Shown here: one piece after another, positions 58,925-64,000 of the stretch
Layout of the letters: each line of letters starts with the position of its first letter
How positions within the stretch are numbered: position 1 is the first letter of the stretch
Assembly: GCA_016710325.1 (NCBI GenBank)
Contig: JADJXK010000002.1
Location: 2,294,001 to 2,358,000, forward strand
Length of the DNA: 64,000 bases
Origin: Candidatus Leptofilum proximum
Lineage (GTDB): Bacteria > Chloroflexota > Anaerolineae > Promineifilales > Promineifilaceae
Direction of reading: 5' to 3'
The notes under the pieces: generated by a model
The model's input: only the letters and a program-made list of their open reading frames with translations
Database searches by the model: none
What the model was told of the DNA's origin: nothing
Translations under genes and position numbers: made by a program

Positions 58925-60066
58925 CGGCCCCTGACCGCCGCATCATACACCAGCAGCGTCTCTGCGGCCGTTTTCTCCCAGGAGAAGACGGCCGCTTGCT
59001 GTGCCGCCTTCTGTTTGAGTTCCGCCCGCAAGTTATCCTGAATCACCGTGGAAATAATCGCCCCGGCCATGCCCCGGGCATCGTCTGGGTCGACGGCAAA
59101 CCCGGCGTCGCCCAGCACTTCGGGCAGGGAAGAGGCATTGGTGGTCACCACCGGCGTGCCGGAGGCCAACGCTTCCAGCACGCCCAGGCCAAACCCCTCG
59201 CGGCGGCTGGGGAAAACAAACGTTTCCGCATTGCGGTACAGCACCGGCTTATCCGCTTCGTCCACGTAACCAATCCAGCGCACGTACTCAGCGATGCCCA
59301 GCTGCTGGATGTAGCTGTCGTAGTCTGGATAGATTTCATTGGCCAGCGTGGGTTTTTTGCCCGCCAGGATGAGCGGATAATCCTCACCCAGCGCCTGCCC
59401 CACGTAGGTCCAGGCCAGCAGCAGCGTGGTGACGTTTTTGTGCAGCTCGTAACCGCCAAGGTAAAGCACGTAAAAATCGGGCAGATCGTACTGGCGCAGG
59501 ACGGCCATCTCCAGCAGGCCGCTGTCTTGCGGGCTAAATTCGGACCCGGCGGCCAGGTAGATGCGCTCAATTTTGTCGGCGGGGATGTGCAGATGCGCGA
59601 TGACGTCTCGTTTGCTGGCCTCGGAATCGGTGATGATGCGGGTGGCGCCGCGGGCGGAGGCAGAAACGAGGGCGTTGTAGAGGCGGGTTAGGAACGGCCG
59701 TCGATATTCCGGCACCAGCATTGTCGTCAAATCATGGACCGTCACCACCAGCGGCACGGGCGACTGCAGCGGACCGCCCCAATACGGCACGTGGGCCACC
59801 GTGGCTCCCACCTCGCGGCAAGCCTGGGGGAAGAGGTGCTGCTCAAACCACACCTTGCCCAGGTTCCCCGGCCGTACCGGCACCAACTTCACCTTCACGC
59901 TCGGCGGCACCGCCTCCGGTTCCGGTTGCCCCGCCACCTGCGGGTAAATCAATGTAATCGTCAGGTCAGACACCATGCGATTGAGATGGTAAACCAGCTG
60001 GCGCGTGTACTGACCGCTGCCCGTATTTGGTTGGTTCCAAAAAGCCGCATTGATGGCTACATGCAT
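58921..60066 (-). CDS. Glycosyltransferase family 4 (GT-B) protein
   Basis: Cytoplasmic GT-B enzyme of 381 aa. The N-terminal half binds an acceptor (FWNQPNTGSGQYTRQLVYHL), the C-terminal half holds the nucleotide-sugar site with YLGGYELHKN, VFPSRREGFGLGVLEALASG and PVVTTNASSLPEV, the family E-x7-E-like motif in EGFGLGVLEAL. AAAGGA lies eight bases before the ATG at 60066; the TTG at 60072 is less likely. The 60170 gene lies just upstream on the same strand. Confidence 0.92.
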   Translation of the reverse strand: MHVAINAAFWNQPNTGSGQYTRQLVYHLNRMVSDLTITLIYPQVAGQPEPEAVPPSVKVKLVPVRPGNLGKVWFEQHLFPQACREVGATVAHVPYWGGPLQSPVPLVVTVHDLTTMLVPEYRRPFLTRLYNALVSASARGATRIITDSEASKRDVIAHLHIPADKIERIYLAAGSEFSPQDSGLLEMAVLRQYDLPDFYVLYLGGYELHKNVTTLLLAWTYVGQALGEDYPLILAGKKPTLANEIYPDYDSYIQQLGIAEYVRWIGYVDEADKPVLYRNAETFVFPSRREGFGLGVLEALASGTPVVTTNASSLPEVLGDAGFAVDPDDARGMAGAIISTVIQDNLRAELKQKAAQQAAVFSWEKTAAETLLVYDAAVRGR

Positions 60067-60169
60067 ATACAAAATCCTTTTGTGAGCCGCCGATTATAGC
60101 AAACACGGAAATGTAGGGAGATATCGACCAATGTTGGCAAACACAGGCGCGAATCTTTCGCTCTCGAAA

Positions 60170-61711
60170 TTAGTTACCGCCATCTTTCCACACGTAAATG
60201 GTTCCTTCCTCATTTTCAAAAGCAGCAGTCAGGGGAGCCAATTGTGAGAGTTCTGCCTTAGCAGGTAAATACCATCTATCAATAGCGTCAAAGTAGACAA
60301 TGATTGCATCTCCAGCCTCTACTTGATTGAACATACTTTCCAGTCGTTCCGCATAGTAGATATCCGTCTGCAAGGTGGTGGGATCCGTAGTAATGGGTAA
60401 CCTTCGGCAAATCAGGTCTGAAGTAAAGTAGAGGGCATCAGGTGCATTGCTGTATATGAGTGTATTTTCGCCAAGTAAGGCTGCCTGAGCTGCCAATTTC
60501 GACTCTTGCCAGTAAACGGCCGTATACCCTAACCCATATTGATAAAATGGATAAACAATACGCCAGCTGGCTATCAGATTCAAAACAAGATATACCAGAA
60601 ACGCAGCCAGGGGCATCAATCTCACAAAAGGAATCGTTTGGATTTTAGGAACCAGGTCAGCGACACCTGCCAGGATAACGATAAGGCTCACCACAAACAT
60701 GGGCAGCAAAATTCGGTAATTTAGTGGTGTGCTGGCATCGATAAAACTAGTCGAAAACAAAAGAAAACCGAAGTATAAAAACACAAAGAAGCAGCACCAG
60801 AGAAAAACTTTAGACACCGGGTGGCCGAAGCGATATTTCATACCTATCGCCGCTGTCATGAGCAAAAGGTAGGCTAAACCCGCTCCGAATGAAACCCGAA
60901 TTCCCGGCAGTACCCACAGCCCCCAAAGCTGCAAAACAGCTAGAACGAACTTCCAGGGAACAGCATGATAAGCGATAACTCTGTTAGCGATAGAATCTCC
61001 CAGGATCGCATTACGAATGAACCATAATGCCAGGGGCATAGAAGAAACAAACGTAAACAGGGCCACCTCGTACCATTTCTGCCGGATTCCTCTTGAGGGA
61101 GCCAGTAATAAAAGCACGATGGTGGTCCCAATCAACGTCACCCCGACATAACGGGTCAAGGTACTTAAACCAATAAAAACGGCCGTCACGCTTAAGAAAG
61201 CAAACTTTTTTGTTTGGGTCTCTGCTGCTTCGTAATAACCCAAACTATAAACAGCAACCAGAAGCCAAAAAATGAATAAGGCTTCTGTCCAGATATAAAT
61301 ATGCACCCTTACCAACAATTCTGACGTCAACAGCATGGCTGCGCCGGCCAGGGAAAGCCAATTGTGCCTGGTTAATTGGCGCAAAATAAGACCGAGTAAT
61401 AAAACATTGCCAAAAAAGAGTGATGCATGCAGCCATTTTGCCACTGCTACTGGATTGTCTACCCAGCCTAGTCCAGATAGAAGCAGCGAGTACATTGGCG
61501 GGAAATGTGTCAACACTTCAGTACGGCCGTCTCCCATAAGATTTCTTAATCCCTCGCCAGCTGCATAGCTCTGAGCCGCACTCACATAGGTGAGCGAATC
61601 GGCCCCGGCGCCCAGGGGATGAGGGGCCAAAATGACCAACAAAAAACCGAGCAGCGCCAGGATAACAATGCCAAACGAGAACGATCTGTGAGAGTTTATT
61701 TCTTGTTTCAT
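60170..61711 (-). CDS. Polytopic membrane glycosyltransferase (GT39-like)
   Basis: Protein of about 513 aa with about ten to twelve membrane helices. The first outer loop GAGADSLTYVSAAQSYAAGE carries an acidic residue in the usual place for GT-C enzymes, and the C-terminal part is a soluble domain (WLPA... YVWKDGGN). The gene is AT-richer than most neighbours. Start is uncertain: an ATG at 61711 fits the length but has no ribosome site, and a GTG at 61777 is in frame. It lies upstream of a GT-B gene on the same strand, suggesting a glycan-assembly unit. The substrate is unknown. Confidence 0.75.
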   Translation of the reverse strand: MKQEINSHRSFSFGIVILALLGFLLVILAPHPLGAGADSLTYVSAAQSYAAGEGLRNLMGDGRTEVLTHFPPMYSLLLSGLGWVDNPVAVAKWLHASLFFGNVLLLGLILRQLTRHNWLSLAGAAMLLTSELLVRVHIYIWTEALFIFWLLVAVYSLGYYEAAETQTKKFAFLSVTAVFIGLSTLTRYVGVTLIGTTIVLLLLAPSRGIRQKWYEVALFTFVSSMPLALWFIRNAILGDSIANRVIAYHAVPWKFVLAVLQLWGLWVLPGIRVSFGAGLAYLLLMTAAIGMKYRFGHPVSKVFLWCCFFVFLYFGFLLFSTSFIDASTPLNYRILLPMFVVSLIVILAGVADLVPKIQTIPFVRLMPLAAFLVYLVLNLIASWRIVYPFYQYGLGYTAVYWQESKLAAQAALLGENTLIYSNAPDALYFTSDLICRRLPITTDPTTLQTDIYYAERLESMFNQVEAGDAIIVYFDAIDRWYLPAKAELSQLAPLTAAFENEEGTIYVWKDGGN

Positions 61712-61921
61712 AAAGTACGCAGTGAAAATCAGCTTTTTTCTGTCGCTGATTATAGTGAGCTTGCAGACGAGAGACACTGGTAAAAAAGGCCGACCAAACC
61801 GCTAGACCAATTTTGTCCCATACAGTAAGATCAAGCACCAAGATTCACAACTCCTCAAAAATATTATTTTCTCCTCTGCGATCCTTGCGAACGCCGCGGT
61901 AAAACAAAAGGCAGGTAGCTC

Positions 61922-63355
61922 GTGACCAACCACTTCAAGCAAAATTTTGTCACCCAAAAGGCAGAAGTGCATCTGCCCGATGTACCCCTCACCGGCACCA
62001 TTCCCGATTGGCTCAACGGCACGCTCATCCGCTGCGGCCCGGGCCAGTTTGAGCAGGCCCACGCCTCCTACAAACATTGGTTCGATGGCTTGAGCATGCC
62101 GCACCGCTACACGTTTAACAACGGCCGTCTCTCCTTCCAAAACCGCTTCCTGCAAAGCCAGGCCTACCTCAAAGACAACGCCACGGGCACGATTAACTAT
62201 CGCGGTGTGTTTGTTGATCCCAGGCGCACCTTCTGGGACAAAATCAAGGCGCTCTTCATCAACGACGTCACCGACAACTGCAACATCCAGACGGTCGATG
62301 ACCAGGGCACGATTGTGATCATGACCGAGCTGCCGCACATGTACCAGCTTGATCCCATCAGCCTGCAAACCGTGGCCAAATACGAATACGACCACAAAAT
62401 CAACGCCACCATGCAGACAGCGCACCCGCAAATTGACCCCAACAAAGGCAACTTAATTGTCAACTACATGCTCAAGATCAGCCTGTTTAATTACTACGAG
62501 GTGTTTAACGTGCGCGGGCGAGCCTACCAGCGGGTAAGCCGTGTCCCGGTTGCGTCGCCGTCTTACATGCACAGCTTTGCCCTGACGGAAAATTATGTGA
62601 TCCTGGCCGAACAGCCGCTGAAACTGCCGGGTTACGGCCGTGGTGTCTTCGCACTTGCTTTTGGCAACAAACCGTTTTTGGAAAACTTTGTCTGGTACGG
62701 CGATCAGCCCACCGTGTTCCAGGTGATCGACCGCAACAGCGGCGCTGTGGTGACTCAGGCCGAAACGGACGCCTTCTTTGTCTTCCACCAGCTCAACGCT
62801 TACGAGCAAAACGGGGAAATTTTCATGGACCTGGCCGCCTATCCCAACGCCTCGGTGCTGCCAGACTTTTTCCTGGACCGCCTGCGTGCCAACACCCACA
62901 TCCCCCACACGCCCGCCCAGGCGCGGCGTTACCGCATCCCGCTGGGCAAGCCGCGCCGCCGCATCGATGGCGAATCGCTGGCCAGCATCAACATGGAGCT
63001 GCCGCGCATCAACTACCGCTACAATACGCAGCCATACCGGTATGGCTACGGCGTCAGCCTATACCAGGACTTACCCGACTTTCCCAACCAGCTGGTGAAA
63101 ATTGACGTGGTGACGGGGGAAACGGCCGTCTGGCACCACCCCATGCAGTACCCTAGCGAACCCGTCTTTGTACCCAACCCCAACGCCACCGCCGAAGACG
63201 ATGGCATCGTCCTGGCCAACGTCTACGACGCCAACACCCACGCATCCTACCTGCTGGTGCTGGACGGCCAAAGCTTCACCCAAATGGCCCGCGGCGACCT
63301 CAACTTCCGCATCCCATTCGACTATCACGGCTGGTTCTACCCCGGCGTCGTTTAG
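61922..63355 (+). CDS. Carotenoid oxygenase (RPE65/BCO family)
   Basis: Iron-dependent dioxygenase of 477 aa that would cleave a carotenoid or apocarotenoid chain. The fold is a seven-bladed propeller with four iron-binding His. Visible ones are in TAHPQIDPN, SYMHSFALTENY, FHQLNAYEQNG and FDYHGWFYPG, each in the order expected for the family. GTLIRCGPGQFEQ near residue 35 and RYTFNNGRLSF are also family hallmarks. The start is GTG at 61922 with AGGCAGG upstream. It suggests carotenoid metabolism in this organism. Whether it makes retinal is unknown. Confidence 0.93.
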   Translation: MTNHFKQNFVTQKAEVHLPDVPLTGTIPDWLNGTLIRCGPGQFEQAHASYKHWFDGLSMPHRYTFNNGRLSFQNRFLQSQAYLKDNATGTINYRGVFVDPRRTFWDKIKALFINDVTDNCNIQTVDDQGTIVIMTELPHMYQLDPISLQTVAKYEYDHKINATMQTAHPQIDPNKGNLIVNYMLKISLFNYYEVFNVRGRAYQRVSRVPVASPSYMHSFALTENYVILAEQPLKLPGYGRGVFALAFGNKPFLENFVWYGDQPTVFQVIDRNSGAVVTQAETDAFFVFHQLNAYEQNGEIFMDLAAYPNASVLPDFFLDRLRANTHIPHTPAQARRYRIPLGKPRRRIDGESLASINMELPRINYRYNTQPYRYGYGVSLYQDLPDFPNQLVKIDVVTGETAVWHHPMQYPSEPVFVPNPNATAEDDGIVLANVYDANTHASYLLVLDGQSFTQMARGDLNFRIPFDYHGWFYPGVV

Positions 63356-63357
63356 AT

Positions 63358-63402
63358 TGAGTAATTGGGTAATTTGCTCAATTACTCAATTACCCAATTA
63401 CC
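63358..63402. repeat. Hairpin repeat, GTAATTGGGTAATT family (B family)
   Basis: GAGTAATTGGGTAATT pairs with AATTACCCAATTAC and AATTACTC units. It begins three bases after the carotenoid oxygenase stop. Confidence 0.9.
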
Positions 63403-63418
63403 AATTCCGGAAAAACCG

Positions 63419-64000
63419 ATGAGCGTTTACGACAAGCATTATCAGCAGGAAAATTTGTTTGGTAAGCCGTACCCGGAATTTGTCGCCTTTATGGCTGCTT
63501 GGGAGCCGAAAGGAACTGTGCTGGACGTGGGCTGCGGCCAGGGGCGAGATGCGCTGTTTTTGGCCCAACAAGGCTACCAGGTCACGGGCATCGATGCCTC
63601 CCAACGGGGCATTGACCAGATGCTCGCCGCTGCCCAGGCACAAAACCTGGCGCTTAAAGGCATCGTCGCCGATTTTTACAGCTATCCATTCAACCAAACG
63701 TATGACGTTGTGGTGCTGGATTCAATTTTGCACTTTCAAAAGCGGGATTTGGCCAGGGAAGTGGCGCTGCTGCAAACGCTGACGGAACAGCTCAATCCGG
63801 GCGGCCTCATCTGCTGCTTCGTTCACAAATCCAAAACTAAGGAGCAGCGCCTCAAAGCGTTATTCACCGAAAACCGGCCGAACTGGCAAATTTTAGCGGC
63901 GCAGCACATTGATTACACATACGAGGAACCAGAAAGCGGCTTCCGCTCAACTTCCCAGTTTTTTATGTTTTTGGGGCAACGGCCGTTACTTCCCCCACCC
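63419..64000 (+). CDS. Class I SAM-dependent methyltransferase (cut by window end)
   Basis: At least 194 codons from the ATG at 63419, open to the window end. TVLDVGCGQGRDALFLAQQG is the SAM-binding motif I, followed by VTGIDAS and motif IV-like YDVVVLDSILHF. The pattern resembles TehB/YafE-type small-molecule methyltransferases. I translated this frame by hand. The GGAAAAACCG before the ATG is a weak ribosome site. The C-terminus and downstream genes lie outside the window. Confidence 0.88.
   Translation, partial: MSVYDKHYQQENLFGKPYPEFVAFMAAWEPKGTVLDVGCGQGRDALFLAQQGYQVTGIDASQRGIDQMLAAAQAQNLALKGIVADFYSYPFNQTYDVVVLDSILHFQKRDLAREVALLQTLTEQLNPGGLICCFVHKSKTKEQRLKALFTENRPNWQILAAQHIDYTYEEPESGFRSTSQFFMFLGQRPLLPPP

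Larger units (their letters stand above)
1389..63986. repeat. Dispersed palindrome ACGGCCGT, about 100 copies
   Basis: By manual count the octamer ACGGCCGT appears about 100 times across the window, one per 650 bases, usually as AACGGCCGTT or AACGGCCGTA. It occurs inside genes in all three reading frames (TAV, NGR/DGR and RP codings) and between genes. It is absent or rare in the AT-rich gene at 14158, the argS-cytochrome block and menB. About two would be expected by chance at this composition. It works like the HIP1 palindrome of cyanobacteria in being dispersed and overrepresented. Confidence 0.9.

Overview
The window is GC-rich bacterial chromosome with a dense, conventional gene layout. 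It looks like an uncultured member of the Chloroflexota, probably Anaerolineae-like. This is inferred from protein families I recognise, not from a marker search. Supporting features are single-membrane style lipoproteins, Thr/Pro linkers, a Rieske/cytochrome b complex whose b subunit carries a long tail, GT39/GT87-like membrane glycosyltransferases, and kinase, FHA and ECF signalling genes. 49 intact or edge-truncated protein genes, one broken gene and one tRNA can be supported. No mobile-element transposase, CRISPR array, rRNA or prophage was seen.

Layout. 0-6.4 kb (minus): branched-chain-amino-acid-type ABC operon (ATPase, fatty acyl-CoA ligase, two permeases, binding lipoprotein cut by the window edge). 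6.7-10.3 kb (minus): geranylgeranyl-reductase-family flavoprotein and a secreted PGRP amidase. 10.6-19.2 kb (plus): three polytopic glycosyltransferase-like proteins, an AT-rich orphan gene, an NmrA-type protein, an ECF-like sigma factor and a FecR-domain membrane protein. 19.3-24 kb (minus): kinase-CHASE2-cyclase receptor and adenosine deaminase. 24.2-35.9 kb: UroD-like gene, two APH-type kinases, MoxR/DUF58/VWA operon, S1C protease, MenB, glutaryl-CoA-dehydrogenase-like enzyme. 36.2-52.2 kb (plus): zinc-ribbon proteins, two cupredoxin proteins with shuffled domains, DUF4395, STAS, two patatins (one fused to FHA-FHA-ABCG), a Ser/Thr kinase, ECF sigma/anti-sigma pair and small membrane or secreted proteins. 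52.2-55.6 kb (minus): Rieske, cytochrome b and dihaem cytochrome c. 55.7-64 kb: tRNA-Val, dcd, argS, lipoprotein, two glycosyltransferase-type genes, carotenoid oxygenase and a methyltransferase cut by the window edge.

The most interesting locus is 36-50 kb. A patatin lipase domain is fused to a two-FHA ABCG exporter and followed at once by a receptor Ser/Thr kinase, recalling the mycobacterial Rv1747/PknF pair. The extracellular domain of that kinase resembles a domain found in both nearby cupredoxin proteins. STAS and ECF/anti-sigma genes surround it. This suggests an envelope-sensing, lipid or metal-linked export system.

Two sequence-level features cover the whole window. The palindrome ACGGCCGT occurs about 100 times by manual count where about two are expected, in all reading frames. 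Many unrelated families of short hairpin repeats sit directly after stop codons, sometimes supplying the stop, and some lie in frame inside genes.
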